Of a stretch of 64,000 bases of DNA, positions 1 through 9,925 are shown in pieces; within the stretch, counting starts at the first letter, position 1; every line of letters starts with the position of its first letter. Location of the stretch: positions 1 through 64,000 of the forward strand of contig UBXG01000010.1 in the NCBI GenBank assembly GCA_900469475.1, written 5' to 3'. The notes under the pieces are model-generated. The model worked only from the letters and a program-made list of their open reading frames with translations. It made no database searches and was not told the origin of the DNA. Source of the stretch: Hyphomicrobiales bacterium (GTDB taxonomy: Bacteria > Pseudomonadota > Alphaproteobacteria > Rhizobiales > Rhizobiaceae). The position numbers and the translations under genes are program-made.

Positions 1-5
1 CTACG

Positions 6-34
6 TGCCGACCCTCCCCCCCAAGGGGAGAGTG
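6..34. repeat. palindromic intergenic repeat, copy 1
   Basis: This GC-rich imperfect palindrome has the form tgccgaccctcc...aaggggagagtg. A second copy lies at 498-526, so the two flank the DUF559 gene. Near-identical short palindromes are common between rhizobial genes (general knowledge). This copy carries more mismatches than copy 2. Confidence 0.6.
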
Positions 35-81
35 TACCTCGCGACGCATCAACTTCGCTGTCTCAGCAACACGGAGATCCT

Positions 82-537
82 GTGCCCCAAAAGCCCTCCA
101 AGCTCGACCGCTTCAAAATCGCCAACGGCCGGCGTCTGCGCGCTGATGCGACCGATGCGGAAGCCAAGCTCTGGAAACACTTGTGGCGCATTCCGATTGA
201 GGGCACGCATTTTCGGCGGCAGGTTCCGATCGGGCGCTACTTCGCCGATTTCGCCTGTCATCAGATCGGTCTCATCATCGAGCTCGACGGCAGCCAGCAT
301 GCGGAGGGTGCGGCAAGATGTTATGATGCTGAGCGCACGGCCTATCTCGAAAGCCAAGGCTATCATGTCGTCCGATTCTGGAATGCCGAGGTCATAGATG
401 AGGTCGAGGCTGTCCTGGATACGATATTTGCCATTGTGCAGCAGCGGCAAATTTTGCTAGCAGAGGCCGACCGTTTTCACCCCACTCCGGCACGCCGTGC
501 CGACCCTCTCCCTCAAGGGGAGGGTGAGGAACCTTGA
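82..537 (+). CDS. DUF559 domain-containing protein (Vsr-like nuclease fold)
   Basis: A 151-residue protein of the DUF559 family, related to very-short-patch-repair endonucleases with a PD-(D/E)XK fold. The core is visible around residues 10-115: a basic helix with [10 protein letters not shown], then [16 protein letters not shown], then [12 protein letters not shown], which carries the expected acidic residues. The start is GTG at 82, with GGAG five to six bases upstream. The last 18-20 residues (from about [12 protein letters not shown]) do not belong to the domain; they are translated from the palindromic repeat at 498-526. The TGA stop at 535-537 is one base before the glyS start, so the two genes are probably co-translated. 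The substrate and in vivo role are unknown. The gene may be a passenger inserted between glyQ (expected upstream) and glyS. Confidence 0.8.
   Translation: MPQKPSKLDRFKIANGRRLRADATDAEAKLWKHLWRIPIEGTHFRRQVPIGRYFADFACHQIGLIIELDGSQHAEGAARCYDAERTAYLESQGYHVVRFWNAEVIDEVEAVLDTIFAIVQQRQILLAEADRFHPTPARRADPLPQGEGEEP
498..526. repeat. palindromic intergenic repeat, copy 2, overlapping a coding end
   Basis: The sequence can fold into a 9-bp stem (503-511 with 517-525, one G-T pair) around the loop ctcaa. It encodes the last residues of the DUF559 protein. Its right edge runs into GAGGA at 526-530, the likely ribosome binding site of glyS eight bases before ATG 539. It is a copy of the element at 6-34. 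Confidence 0.7.
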
Positions 538-538
538 C

Positions 539-2653
539 ATGCCCGATCTCCTTCTCGAACTCCGCTCCGAGGAAATTCCCGCCCGTATGCAGCGCAAGGC
601 TGCCGGCGACCTGAAGAAGCTGGTGACCGATGCCCTGGTCGAAGCAGGTCTTTCCTACGAAGGTGCCAGGGAATATTGGACGCCGCGTCGCCTGACGCTC
701 GATATTCGCGGTCTGACGGCGCGCTCGGCTGACGTGCGTGAAGAGCGCAAGGGTCCGCGTACCGATGCCAACGAGAAGGCGATCGAAGGTTTTCTGCGCG
801 GCGCCGGTCTTTCCTCCATTGCCGAAGCCCAGGTGCAGAGCGACCCGAAGAAGGGCGACTTCTACGTTGCGATCATTTCCAAGCCCGGCCGTGCCGCGGA
901 GGAAATCGTCGCTGCGGTGATGCCCGACATCATAAAAAATTTCCCCTGGCCGAAATCCATGCGCTGGGGCAAGGCCTCGGTGAAGCCCGGCTCGCTGCGC
1001 TGGGTGCGCCCGCTGCAGTCGATCGTCTGCACCTTCGGCACCGAGCATGAAGAGACCGTGGCCATCCCTTTCGAGATCGACGGCATCGTCGCCTCGAACG
1101 TGACCTATGGCCATCGCTTCCATGCGCCCGGCCCGATCACGGTCAAGCGTTTCGAGGATTATGCGTCGAGCCTGGAAAAGGCCTATGTCGTTCTCGATGC
1201 CGAACGCCGCAAGGACATCATCCTGCATGATGCCCGCGATGTCGCTTTCGCCAATGGCCTCGAGCTGGTCGAAGATGATGGTCTGCTTGAGGAAGTCTCC
1301 GGCCTTGTCGAGTGGCCGCAGGTACTGATGGGCTCCTTCGAGGAGGATTATCTCTCGATCCCGTCGGAGATCATCCGCCTGACCATCAAGACCAACCAGA
1401 AGTGTTTCGTCACGCGGCCATCGGCCCGTGAGACGCTGTCCAACCGCTTCATTCTCGTTGCCAATATCCAGGCGACGGACGGCGGCAAGGAAATCATCCA
1501 CGGCAACGGCAAGGTCGTGCGCGCCCGTCTGTCCGACGCGCTGCACTTCTGGAAGCGTGACCAGGGCGATCTGCCCGATCTCGAAACGCTGGAAGCCTCC
1601 GCTAAAAAGTTCGGCCTCGATCTGAAGAAGCCGCTCGATCAGCGCATGGCGAAGCTCGACGCTCTGAACGTCACCTTCCATGCAAAACTCGGCAGCCAGG
1701 GCGAGCGCGTCGCTCGCATCCGCGCGCTGGCCGCTGACCTCGCCAAGATCACCGGCGCCGATGCCGCCCTGGTCGACCGTGCCGTCGTGCTTGCCAAGGC
1801 CGACCTGCGCACCGAAGCCGTCGGCGAATTCCCCGAGCTGCAGGGCGTCATGGGCCGCAAATACGCATCGCTGCAGGGCGAGAACGTCTCGGTCGCGACG
1901 GCGATCGAAGATCACTACAAGCCGCAAGGCCCGTCCGACCGCGTCCCCGAGGACAAGGTTGCGATCACAGTCGCGCTTGCCGACAAGCTGGATACGCTCG
2001 TCGGCTTCTGGGCGATCGACGAGAAGCCCACAGGCTCGAAGGACCCTTACGCGCTGCGCCGCGCTGCCCTCGGTGTCGTCCGTATTTTGCTGGAGCGGGG
2101 CGTGCGCCTGCCGCTGCTTGCGACCACCAGGGATGCCGATCTGCTCGCCTTCTTCCATGATCGCCTCAAGGTCTATCTGCGCGATCTCGGCGCCCGCCAT
2201 GACCTGATCGACGCGGTGCTGACGCCGGAGGCTGACGATCTGCTGATGGTCGCCCGCCGTGTCGAGGCGCTGACCGCCTTCATCACCTCCGAAGATGGCA
2301 AGAACCTGCTGGCAGGCACCAAGCGCGCCACACAGCTCCTGGCCGCCGAGGAGAAGAAGGGCACCGTCGTTGCCGATAGCGTTTCGGAAGCCCTGCTGAA
2401 GCTCGATGCGGAAAAGGATCTCTTCGCTGCCGTCAAGGCTGCCTCGGCTGAGGCTTCCGATGCGATCGCCAAGGAAGACTTCCGCTCGGCCATGTCAGCC
2501 CTTTCCAAGCTGCGCGCCCCCGTCGACCGCTTCTTCGAGGACGTGCTCGTCAATGACGAAGACGCCGCTATCCGCGCCAATCGTCTGGCGCTGCTGCGCC
2601 TGATCCGCGAGGCGACCGGCACTGTCGCCGACTTCTCGAAGATCGCGGGATAA
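539..2653 (+). CDS. glyS: glycine--tRNA ligase beta subunit
   Basis: The beta subunit of the tetrameric (alpha2beta2) bacterial glycyl-tRNA synthetase, which charges tRNA-Gly in the cytoplasm; the alpha subunit GlyQ holds the catalytic core. The protein is 704 residues, the usual family length. It starts [18 protein letters not shown], the typical GlyS N-terminus, and ends with the conserved block [11 protein letters not shown] followed by [14 protein letters not shown] 539 is chosen over upstream in-frame codons because the family N-terminus begins there and GAGGA precedes it. Upstream codons would only translate the palindromic repeat. glyQ is presumably just outside the window. Confidence 0.97.
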   Translation: MPDLLLELRSEEIPARMQRKAAGDLKKLVTDALVEAGLSYEGAREYWTPRRLTLDIRGLTARSADVREERKGPRTDANEKAIEGFLRGAGLSSIAEAQVQSDPKKGDFYVAIISKPGRAAEEIVAAVMPDIIKNFPWPKSMRWGKASVKPGSLRWVRPLQSIVCTFGTEHEETVAIPFEIDGIVASNVTYGHRFHAPGPITVKRFEDYASSLEKAYVVLDAERRKDIILHDARDVAFANGLELVEDDGLLEEVSGLVEWPQVLMGSFEEDYLSIPSEIIRLTIKTNQKCFVTRPSARETLSNRFILVANIQATDGGKEIIHGNGKVVRARLSDALHFWKRDQGDLPDLETLEASAKKFGLDLKKPLDQRMAKLDALNVTFHAKLGSQGERVARIRALAADLAKITGADAALVDRAVVLAKADLRTEAVGEFPELQGVMGRKYASLQGENVSVATAIEDHYKPQGPSDRVPEDKVAITVALADKLDTLVGFWAIDEKPTGSKDPYALRRAALGVVRILLERGVRLPLLATTRDADLLAFFHDRLKVYLRDLGARHDLIDAVLTPEADDLLMVARRVEALTAFITSEDGKNLLAGTKRATQLLAAEEKKGTVVADSVSEALLKLDAEKDLFAAVKAASAEASDAIAKEDFRSAMSALSKLRAPVDRFFEDVLVNDEDAAIRANRLALLRLIREATGTVADFSKIAG

Positions 2654-2667
2654 CACATGTGGGCGCG

Positions 2668-3162
2668 ATGACCGGAAAGATCCTCGTCAGCGCTTGCCTC
2701 ATGGGCCATGCCGTCCGCTATGACGGACGCTCCAAGCCTCTTGTCCATCCGGCGATCGATCGCTGGCGCGAGGAGGGGCTGTTGGTGACGATCTGCCCGG
2801 AAATGTCCGCCGGCACGACGGTTCCAAGACCGCCGGCCGAGATTGCTGGCGGTGCCACCGGCGAGGACGTGCTTGCCGGCACCGCAAGGGTGATGGAGAT
2901 CACCGGCGGTGATGTCACGGCGGAATTTCGTCAGGCGGCGGAAAACGCGCTGGCGCTCGCAGAGCAAACAGGCTGCCGTTATGCTCTGCTCATCGATGGC
3001 AGCCCATCCTGTGGCTCTGGTTTCATTTACGACGGCACGTTTTCCGGTAGTCGGCAGAGTGGCCGAGGCGTCACGGCGGCGCTGCTGCAGCAGGCCGGTA
3101 TCGAGGTCTATTCCGATCGCGAGATCGACAGGTTGGTCGAACGGCTGGCGGCGACCGACTGA
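2668..3162 (+). CDS. DUF523 domain-containing protein
   Basis: A 164-residue protein of the DUF523 family. Family motifs are present: the N-terminal ILVSACLMG followed by VRYDGRSK, a central VTICPEMSAG block, and LIDGSPSCGSGFIYDG near residue 110. The conserved cysteines (SACL and SPSCG) suggest a metal- or thiol-dependent role, but no biochemical function is established for the family. The start could instead be GTG 2659, three codons upstream. The gene lies 14 bp after glyS and is probably co-transcribed with it, ending at the terminator at 3182-3220. Confidence 0.85.
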   Translation: MTGKILVSACLMGHAVRYDGRSKPLVHPAIDRWREEGLLVTICPEMSAGTTVPRPPAEIAGGATGEDVLAGTARVMEITGGDVTAEFRQAAENALALAEQTGCRYALLIDGSPSCGSGFIYDGTFSGSRQSGRGVTAALLQQAGIEVYSDREIDRLVERLAATD

Positions 3163-3181
3163 CACAACCATCATAGCCAAA

Positions 3182-3220
3182 TAAAAAACCGCCGGACGCA
3201 TGCCCGGCGGTTTTGTGTTT
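3182..3220. terminator. bidirectional rho-independent terminator
   Basis: The stem accgccgg/ccggcggt (3188-3195 with 3204-3211) is flanked by an A-run on the left and ttttgtgttt on the right. It can therefore end transcription of the glyS-DUF523 unit on the plus strand and of the convergent MCP gene on the minus strand. Confidence 0.88.
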
Positions 3221-3235
3221 TCTGCCTTATGTGGC

Positions 3236-5053
3236 TCAGGCGGCCCGGCGACGATGATCCGCAGCCGGGTGGCCGTCGTTGACACGGAAGCCGCGGATGA
3301 GGGCGAGGAGATCTTCCGTGTCGGCCGCGAGCGTCTCGGCCGATGCCGTCGTCTCTTCGGCCATGGCGGCGTTCTGCTGCGTGGCGGCATCGAGCTGGTT
3401 CATCGAAGAGGAGATCGAGCGCAACGTCGTATCCTGCTCGGAGGCGCTGTGAGCGATCTTCGAGACGATTTCGTTGGCAGCCTTGATCTGACCGGAAATG
3501 CGCTTCAGCGCTTCGCCGGCCTCACCGACGAGGCGGACGCCCTGGTCGACTTGACCGGAGGAGCGGGCGATCTGGTCCTTGATCTCCTTAGCGGCTGCGG
3601 CGGAGCGCTGGGCGAGTTCACGCACTTCCTGGGCGACGACGGCAAAACCCTTGCCGGATTCGCCTGCTCGCGCTGCTTCGACGCCGGCATTGAGCGCCAG
3701 AAGGTTGGTCTGGAAGGCGATCTCGTCGATGACGCCGATAATCTTGCTGATCTCCGCCGAGGACTTCTCGATGCCGCTCATGGCTTCGATCGCCTGGGCA
3801 ACCACGGCATCGCTGCGCGATGCTTCGGCGCTGACGGCATGAACGCGCTTGCTGGCCTCGCCGGCGCCTTCCGCAGTCTGGCGGACAGCGACGGTAAGTT
3901 CATCGAGCGCTGCCGAGGTTTCTTCCAGGCTGGCGGCCTGGCGCTCGGTGCGCTGCGACAGTTCGTTGGAGGCGCGACGGATCTCCTCCTTGCTGAGTCC
4001 GATGTCATTGCCCTTGGCGTTGACGCGGCCCATCGCGGCTTCGAGGTGCGACAGCGCCTCGTTGAAGTTGTTGCGAAGGCCGGCATAGCTGGCGCCGAGA
4101 TCGCCGCACCGTATCGTCAGGTTCCCCTGGGCGAGGTCTTCAAGCGCCCGGCCGATGACCGAGACGACGCGCGCCTGTTCGTGGGCCTCGTCCTGCTGCT
4201 GGCGCAGGTTCTGTTCGCGCTCATTGCTGATTTCGAGTTCCTGTGCAGCCTGGCGGTCGGCCAGCACGTGGCGCTCGCGGATCTTTTCCTGCAGGGCCTG
4301 GGTCGCTTTCGCCATCAGGCCGATTTCGTTGCGCATCTCGGCATGCGGAATGGCCATCTTCACATCTTCGTCGGCCACGGCCTTCAGGGCTGCATGGACG
4401 TCGGTCAGCGGCTTCGTGATGCCGCGGATGAAGTAGAAGGCGGCGCCAATGCCGATCAGGAAGACGATGCCGCAGATCATAAGCGCACGCCACATAGTGG
4501 CGTTGATCTGCGCCTCGAGGTCATCCATGTAGACGCCGCACCCCAGGACGATCTGCCAAGGTGCGAAGGCGGCCGAATAGCTGCCCTTGAGGAAGAACTC
4601 GCTTTCGGAGCGACCCGGCTTGTTCCAGTAATAGATGGTGCGTCCGCCGCCCTTGATGCCCTTCTCGACCATTTCCTTGCTGAAATGGGTGCCGTTCTTG
4701 TCGACCTGCGAAGACATGTCCTTGCCGATATTGACCGGGCTCGGATGAATGCGCTGGATCACATTATAATCGAAACCGAAGAGATAGCCTGCCGGCGCGA
4801 AGCTCACATGCGACAGGACCTTGAAGGCTTCGGCCTGGGCTGCCTCATGGGTCATCTCGCCGGATTTTTCGCGCTGATAATACTGGTTCAGAACCGAGAT
4901 GCCAGATTCGACCTGCGTGCGAAGCATGTCGAAACGGTCGCTATAGATAGAATCGGCCTGCGACCGGATCTGGAAATAGGTCGCCACGGCGAAGGCGGCC
5001 ATCAGGACGCCAAGCAGGGCAAATAATTGATGCGCAATCTTGAGATTCTTCAT
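3236..5053 (-). CDS. methyl-accepting chemotaxis protein with sCache-type sensor
   Basis: A membrane chemoreceptor of 605 residues that signals through CheA/CheW. After a short basic start (MKNLKIAHQ) comes a transmembrane helix (about 8-28). A periplasmic single-Cache domain follows, with [18 protein letters not shown] and the later [15 protein letters not shown], then a second helix (about 205-225), a HAMP region and a long coiled-coil signalling domain. The signalling tip [20 protein letters not shown] and [10 protein letters not shown] are intact. Many rhizobial sCache receptors bind carboxylates, but the ligand here is unknown. The C-terminus (ending DHRRRAA) has no xWxxF tether for CheR/CheB. 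The start is ATG 5053 because it immediately precedes the first membrane helix; longer starts add an unlikely 24-residue leader. Confidence 0.93.
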   Translation of the reverse strand: MKNLKIAHQLFALLGVLMAAFAVATYFQIRSQADSIYSDRFDMLRTQVESGISVLNQYYQREKSGEMTHEAAQAEAFKVLSHVSFAPAGYLFGFDYNVIQRIHPSPVNIGKDMSSQVDKNGTHFSKEMVEKGIKGGGRTIYYWNKPGRSESEFFLKGSYSAAFAPWQIVLGCGVYMDDLEAQINATMWRALMICGIVFLIGIGAAFYFIRGITKPLTDVHAALKAVADEDVKMAIPHAEMRNEIGLMAKATQALQEKIRERHVLADRQAAQELEISNEREQNLRQQQDEAHEQARVVSVIGRALEDLAQGNLTIRCGDLGASYAGLRNNFNEALSHLEAAMGRVNAKGNDIGLSKEEIRRASNELSQRTERQAASLEETSAALDELTVAVRQTAEGAGEASKRVHAVSAEASRSDAVVAQAIEAMSGIEKSSAEISKIIGVIDEIAFQTNLLALNAGVEAARAGESGKGFAVVAQEVRELAQRSAAAAKEIKDQIARSSGQVDQGVRLVGEAGEALKRISGQIKAANEIVSKIAHSASEQDTTLRSISSSMNQLDAATQQNAAMAEETTASAETLAADTEDLLALIRGFRVNDGHPAADHRRRAA

Positions 5054-5417
5054 AGCGTCTCCCACAGGTAGCTGAATACCGGTGCGGTATCCTACCGCCT
5101 GTGCGATCGCCTGAGAGATACTCAATACGTTTGCCGCCGCTTAAATGACATGCTGCTGTCCGGTGGCAGTAAAATCGCTGTTTATGTCTAAGAAAGCTTT
5201 AATTGTAGGGATTTGGTTGTATTTAATTTTGAATTAAACCGGAGATGTGTGCGGGAATTGTAAGTAATACGAAATTTTACTTGGTTATGCCGTCGAGGAG
5301 ACTTCGAGATTTCCGGCAATTATTTAGATTTATCGAATATTATGAGGATATATTCATAAGTTTGAATATAGTCAGCATTCCGCAAGCGGCCAAGCGTTAC
5401 CAAGACGGCGGCGGGGC
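5054..5417. other. AT-rich intergenic region upstream of the MCP
   Basis: This gap of about 360 bp is clearly richer in A and T than its surroundings, especially 5160-5380. It holds the MCP promoter and a TTAA-N7-TTAA motif at 5223-5237. Open frames crossing it show no recognisable protein and are not called. Confidence 0.6.
5223..5237. promoter_or_regulatory. candidate CtrA binding motif (TTAA-N7-TTAA)
   Basis: Exact TTAA, seven bases, TTAA. This is the established half-site spacing for the alphaproteobacterial cell-cycle regulator CtrA. It lies about 170 bp upstream of the MCP start on the minus strand. CtrA commonly controls motility genes in this class, but the distance is long for a core promoter site. 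Confidence 0.4.
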
Positions 5418-5846
5418 TTATTGGCGAAGCTGGAAGCCGGAGATATCGAGCGGCGCGGGTTCGCGAGTTGTGGATGAGTTCGGCAAGGCCGCCGTCCGAG
5501 CCGTGATGTCGATGCCGTCGACGGGCTCACCGGCGGCGGCAAGCGCTTCGGGCGTGGGCTTGCTGACGAAGTTAACGGGGGAGCCACCCATCCACGCTTC
5601 GGTGCGGACAACCTTTTTCTGTCCGTCGATATTGCGCACGACGACGGATTGCGTGCCGGGCTCCAGCGTCGGCACGGTGTATTCTCTTTCTGTGGCGGGA
5701 GGCTTCAGCGGAGGGCATTCGGCGCAGCTTTTGTTGATAATGCTGCCCCTGCCGCCGATCATCGTGCCGTCAATCGGCTGGATCGACGAGGCCATGGCGG
5801 AACCGCCGGCCAGTACGCACGCCAAGGTCACAAAGATGGAACGCAT
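5418..5846 (-). CDS. small exported protein, HPE1-like
   Basis: A 142-residue protein with a clear signal peptide (MRSIFVTLACVLAGGSAMA). The mature part begins SSIQPIDGTMIGGRGSI and contains a CAECPP cysteine pair, then a proline- and threonine-rich tail. It resembles rhizobial proteins annotated as 'plant virulence effector HPE1-like', judged by recollection of the conserved SSI...GSI..KSCA.CPP pattern. That family name does not show an effector role here. ATG 5846 is preferred because it directly begins the signal peptide and GGAG lies upstream. It is convergent with nothing and stands alone between the MCP and purD. Confidence 0.65.
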   Translation of the reverse strand: MRSIFVTLACVLAGGSAMASSIQPIDGTMIGGRGSIINKSCAECPPLKPPATEREYTVPTLEPGTQSVVVRNIDGQKKVVRTEAWMGGSPVNFVSKPTPEALAAAGEPVDGIDITARTAALPNSSTTREPAPLDISGFQLRQ

Positions 5847-5958
5847 AACCAAGAACTCCGCCTATAGTGACGAAGACATTAGTGCGGCTTTATTTCCATC
5901 CCGTCAGGAGATTAGGTAAAAATTTAATGGACTTGCGATTGCAGAGCCGAAGTGATGT

Positions 5959-7227
5959 TTACTTTTCGCGCTCCACTGCACGCCAGCCGATATCATTGCG
6001 ATAGAAGCCGTTGTCCCATTTCACTTCGCCGGCAAGGGCATAGGCCCGTTCTTTTGCTTCGCCTACGGTCTTGCCTGTTGCAGTGATGTTGAGGACTCGC
6101 CCACCCGTCGCAACGAGTGCGCCGTCCTTCAAGGCTGTGCCGGCATGAAACACTTTCTCGCCTTCGTCGTCGGCAGGCAGCGCCGCGATTGGTGTGTTCT
6201 TGGCGTAGGAGCCGGGATAGCCCTTCGAGGCCATGACGACGGTTAGCGCCGGATCCTCACTCCATTCTGCCGTCACCTGATCCAGCGTGCCGTTGGCGCA
6301 GGCATAGAGCATTGGCAGCAGGTCGCTTTTCAGGCGCATCATCAGCACCTGGCATTCCGGATCGCCGAAGCGGACATTGTATTCGATGAGTTCGGGACCC
6401 TTGGCGGTGATCATCAGCCCAGCGAAGAAGACACCGCTGAAAGGATGGCCGCTTTCCGCCATGCCGCGCATCGTCGGCTCGATGATCTCCTTCATGGTGC
6501 GCTCGACCAATTCGGGTTTCATCACGGGGGCAGGGGAATAGGCGCCCATGCCGCCGGTGTTCGGGCCGGTATCGCCGTCGCCGAGGCGTTTGTGGTCTTG
6601 TGCGGTCGCAAGCGCCAGCGCATGTTTGCCGTCGCAAAGGCAGAAGAAGCTTGCCTCTTCGCCATCGAGATAGGCTTCGATCACCACCTCCGTGCCGGCC
6701 TCGCCGAATGCACCCTCGAAGCAATCGTCGATCGCGGCCAGCGCTTCGTCGATCGTCATCGCGACGGTGACGCCCTTACCCGCCGCAAGGCCGTCCGCCT
6801 TGACGACGATCGGCGCGCCTTGAGCGCGGACATAGGCTTTCGCCTTCGGTGCATTGTTGAAGCGCTGATAGGCGCCTGTGGGAATATTGTAACGGGCGCA
6901 GATATCCTTGGTGAAACCCTTGGACCCTTCGAGCTGGGCGGCGGCTGCAGAAGGGCCAAAAACAGCAATATCGGCGGCGCGTAGCGCATCGGCAATGCCG
7001 GCGACCAAGGGCGCTTCCGGGCCGACGACGACGAAGTCGATGGCCTTGTCCTTGCAGAAGGCGACAACAGCGTCATGGTTGTCGATATCGATCGGCGCAA
7101 GCGTCGCATGCTCAGCAATGCCGGGATTGCCGGGTGCGGCATAGAATTCCGTCATGAGAGGCGATTGCGCCAGTTTCCAGGCCAGTGCGTGCTCGCGTCC
7201 GCCCGATCCGATCAACAGAACTCTCAT
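5959..7227 (-). CDS. purD: phosphoribosylamine--glycine ligase (GARS)
   Basis: The second step of de novo purine synthesis: ATP-dependent joining of glycine to 5-phosphoribosylamine, giving GAR, in the cytoplasm. The protein is 422 residues, the normal length for monofunctional PurD. It starts [20 protein letters not shown], the diagnostic N-terminal motif, followed by the ATP-grasp core ([16 protein letters not shown] around residue 135 and [12 protein letters not shown] around 230). ATG 7227 is chosen because the family begins at [10 protein letters not shown]; an in-frame extension to 7278 is not supported. It is divergent from tex with about 240 bp between. Confidence 0.97.
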   Translation of the reverse strand: MRVLLIGSGGREHALAWKLAQSPLMTEFYAAPGNPGIAEHATLAPIDIDNHDAVVAFCKDKAIDFVVVGPEAPLVAGIADALRAADIAVFGPSAAAAQLEGSKGFTKDICARYNIPTGAYQRFNNAPKAKAYVRAQGAPIVVKADGLAAGKGVTVAMTIDEALAAIDDCFEGAFGEAGTEVVIEAYLDGEEASFFCLCDGKHALALATAQDHKRLGDGDTGPNTGGMGAYSPAPVMKPELVERTMKEIIEPTMRGMAESGHPFSGVFFAGLMITAKGPELIEYNVRFGDPECQVLMMRLKSDLLPMLYACANGTLDQVTAEWSEDPALTVVMASKGYPGSYAKNTPIAALPADDEGEKVFHAGTALKDGALVATGGRVLNITATGKTVGEAKERAYALAGEVKWDNGFYRNDIGWRAVEREK

Positions 7228-7471
7228 GGCTTGCCCTTTCGTTGCGTCCTTTTGCGCGGTTAAGCGGGGATGAGCCAAAGGTCAAGCGGCAAATCCTGTG
7301 GAGCCCGGGCCGCTAACATTGCCATGCCTTTTTATCCCGTTAAAGCGGAGGCGGCTTCTGCCTCACGCCATCTCCCCGCCCGGATTGGCGTGTTCCGTGC
7401 CGAAACCGCTTCTTATGTCCGCGGGATCATGCTTATGGTCCCCTTTACGATTGTCCAGTTCAGAGAGACAC

Positions 7472-9781
7472 ATGTCCGCCGATATCCGTTCCCTTGCTGC
7501 TACCATCGCCGCTGAGATCAATGCCCGCCCGGATCAGGCCAAGGCCGCCATCGAGCTCTTGGACGAAGGTGCAACGGTGCCCTTCATCGCCCGCTACCGC
7601 AAGGAAGTGACCGGCGGCCTCGACGATACGCAGCTTCGTACTCTGTCGGAACGTCTGGTCTATCTGCGTGAGCTGGAAGCGCGCCGCGCCGCTATCATCG
7701 AATCCATCACCAGCCAGGGCAAGATGACCGACGAGCTGATGAGCAAGGTTGCAACCGTCGGCACCAAGGCTGAGCTGGAAGACCTTTATCTGCCCTACAA
7801 GCCGAAGCGCCGCACGCGCGCCGAAATTGCGAGGGAACGCGGCCTCGGCCCATTGGCCGACACGATCCTTGCGGATCGCTTCAAAGAGCCAGCAGTTCTC
7901 GCCGAAGGCTTTATCACGGCCGATGTGCCCGACGTGAAGACGGCGCTGGAAGGCGCGCGCGATATTATCGCCGAAGGCATTGCCGAAAATGCCGACCTGC
8001 TCGGCAAGCTGCGCAATTACATGAAGACCAACGCGACACTGAAGGCTGCAGTCGTCGACGGCAAGCAGGAAGCGGGCGCCAAGTTCTCGGATTATTTCGC
8101 GCATCAGGAGCGCTGGGCGACGGCTCCCGGTCATCGCGCGCTTGCCATGCTGCGCGGCTGGAACGAGGAAGTCCTGACACTGAATATCGAAATCGATGCC
8201 GACGCCGTCTCACCCAACAAGCCGGTCGAACGCATGATCACTGCGGCCTATGATATCGGCACCAGCCGACCCGGCGATCGCTGGCTGACGGAGGTCGCGA
8301 GTTGGACCTGGCGTGTAAAGCTCTCCATGTCTTTGTCGCTCGATCTGATGCGGGAACTGCGCGAACGCGCCGAAGAAGAAGCGATCCATGTTTTCGCCCG
8401 CAATCTGAAGGATCTGCTGCTGGCAGCGCCTGCGGGTTCGCGCGCCACCATGGGTCTCGATCCGGGCATCCGCACCGGCGTCAAGGTCGCGGTGGTGGAC
8501 GGCACGGGCAAGCTGCTGGAAACGACGACCGTCTATCCCTTTCCGCCGAAGAACGATGTGCGCGGCACGCAGGTGACACTGGCCGCACTTATCCGCAAGC
8601 ACAAGGTCGAACTGATCGCGATCGGCAACGGCACAGGCAGCCGCGAAACGGAAAAACTGGTGGCCGACATGCTGGCCGAACTGCCGGCGCCGAAGCCGAC
8701 CAAGGTCATTGTTTCCGAAGCCGGCGCATCGGTCTATTCCGCGTCGGAAACGGCGGCGCTGGAATTCCCCGGGCTCGACGTCTCGTTGCGCGGCGCCGTC
8801 TCCATCGCCCGCCGCCTACAGGATCCGCTGGCCGAGCTGGTAAAGATCGAGCCGAAGTCGATCGGCGTCGGCCAGTACCAGCACGATGTCGACCAGCAGA
8901 AGCTGTCGCGCTCGCTGGATGCCGTGGTCGAAGACGCGGTGAATGCCGTCGGTGTCGATCTGAACACGGCGTCTGTACCGCTGCTTGCCCGTGTTTCGGG
9001 CCTTGGGCCTGCGATTGCCGAAGCGATCGTTCGACATCGCGATGGCGAAGGCGCCTTTGAGACGCGGCGCGATCTCCTGAAGGTCGCCCGTCTCGGCCAG
9101 CGCACCTTCGAGCAATGCGCCGGCTTCCTGCGTATCCCGAACGGCAAGGAGCCGCTCGATGCTTCCTCGGTACACCCGGAAGCCTATGGCGTCGCCAAGA
9201 AGATCGTAGCCGCCTGTGGCCGTGACCTGCGCACGCTGATGGGCGACACCGCGACGCTGAAGGCGGTCGACCCCCGTCAGTTCATCGACGACAAATTCGG
9301 CCTGCCGACCGTGCGCGACATCATCGCCGAACTGGAAAAGCCGGGCCGAGATCCGCGCCCGAGCTTCAAGACCGCGACCTTTGCGGAGGGGGTCAACGAG
9401 ATCGGTGACCTCAAGCCGGGAATGCTGCTGGAGGGAACCGTAACCAACGTCGCCGCCTTTGGCGCCTTCGTCGATATAGGCGTCCACCAGGACGGTTTGG
9501 TGCATGTCTCACAGCTGGCGGATCGCTTTATCAAGGATCCCCATGAGGTTGTGAAGGCTGGCGACGTCGTCAAGGTCAGGGTCGTGGAAGTCGATGCGAA
9601 GCGTAAGCGAATCGGCCTCTCCATGCGCAAAGATGGCAGCACTGTGGCGGCCCCGTCCGGGCGGGACACACGCGAACAGGGTGGTCCGCGCAGCGCTGGC
9701 GTTAAGGGAAATACCCCTCCGAAGGCCGAACAACAGGGTAGTTTTGGGGCAGCGTTGGCGGACGCACTCAAACGAAAATAA
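7472..9781 (+). CDS. tex: Tex family RNA-binding transcriptional accessory protein
   Basis: A 769-residue cytoplasmic nucleic-acid-binding protein of the conserved Tex/YhgF family, linked to transcription and to gene expression under stress. In order it shows the N-terminal Tex helical region ([20 protein letters not shown]), a YqgF/RNase H-like domain ([19 protein letters not shown] near residue 330), tandem helix-hairpin-helix motifs (about 490-560) and a C-terminal S1 domain ([19 protein letters not shown] to about residue 715). A low-complexity basic tail follows. ATG 7472 begins the family N-terminus [16 protein letters not shown]; the upstream open frame is unrelated sequence. Confidence 0.96.
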   Translation: MSADIRSLAATIAAEINARPDQAKAAIELLDEGATVPFIARYRKEVTGGLDDTQLRTLSERLVYLRELEARRAAIIESITSQGKMTDELMSKVATVGTKAELEDLYLPYKPKRRTRAEIARERGLGPLADTILADRFKEPAVLAEGFITADVPDVKTALEGARDIIAEGIAENADLLGKLRNYMKTNATLKAAVVDGKQEAGAKFSDYFAHQERWATAPGHRALAMLRGWNEEVLTLNIEIDADAVSPNKPVERMITAAYDIGTSRPGDRWLTEVASWTWRVKLSMSLSLDLMRELRERAEEEAIHVFARNLKDLLLAAPAGSRATMGLDPGIRTGVKVAVVDGTGKLLETTTVYPFPPKNDVRGTQVTLAALIRKHKVELIAIGNGTGSRETEKLVADMLAELPAPKPTKVIVSEAGASVYSASETAALEFPGLDVSLRGAVSIARRLQDPLAELVKIEPKSIGVGQYQHDVDQQKLSRSLDAVVEDAVNAVGVDLNTASVPLLARVSGLGPAIAEAIVRHRDGEGAFETRRDLLKVARLGQRTFEQCAGFLRIPNGKEPLDASSVHPEAYGVAKKIVAACGRDLRTLMGDTATLKAVDPRQFIDDKFGLPTVRDIIAELEKPGRDPRPSFKTATFAEGVNEIGDLKPGMLLEGTVTNVAAFGAFVDIGVHQDGLVHVSQLADRFIKDPHEVVKAGDVVKVRVVEVDAKRKRIGLSMRKDGSTVAAPSGRDTREQGGPRSAGVKGNTPPKAEQQGSFGAALADALKRK

Positions 9782-9883
9782 GGACTTAGCGGAACTTCGT
9801 GCAAGAATGTCACACTCTGGCAGCGTTGTTGTCAGAGTGCCAATGACTGTGGAAAGGTGCGCTTGCCACAATGCTGTGAGGCG

Positions 9884-9898
9884 TTAAAGTTGCCTTAA
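9884..9898. promoter_or_regulatory. candidate CtrA binding motif (TTAA-N7-TTAA)
   Basis: Exact TTAA-AGTTGCC-TTAA ending 27 bases before the cfa start, which fits direct overlap with the cfa promoter. The motif is the CtrA half-site arrangement known from alphaproteobacteria; binding is inferred. Confidence 0.45.
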
Positions 9899-9925
9899 TG
9901 TCATGTCATAACATTCGGGGCGTCC

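Noticed and set aside
392..2200. Long open frame opposite glyS (minus strand, about 600 codons)
   Set aside because: It is antisense to a well-supported gene; its product is Arg/Asp-rich without family motifs, as expected from GC-rich codon shadowing.
3200..5026. Long plus-strand open frame opposite the sCache MCP
   Set aside because: Translation has no recognisable domain, and the opposite strand encodes an intact chemoreceptor.
5245..5919. Plus-strand open frame over the AT-rich gap and the HPE1-like gene
   Set aside because: Its first part is AT-rich noncoding-like sequence and the rest is antisense to a gene with a clear signal peptide.
7298..7471. Upstream extension of tex
   Set aside because: The added residues are Pro/Leu/Arg-rich and unlike the conserved Tex N-terminus at 7472.
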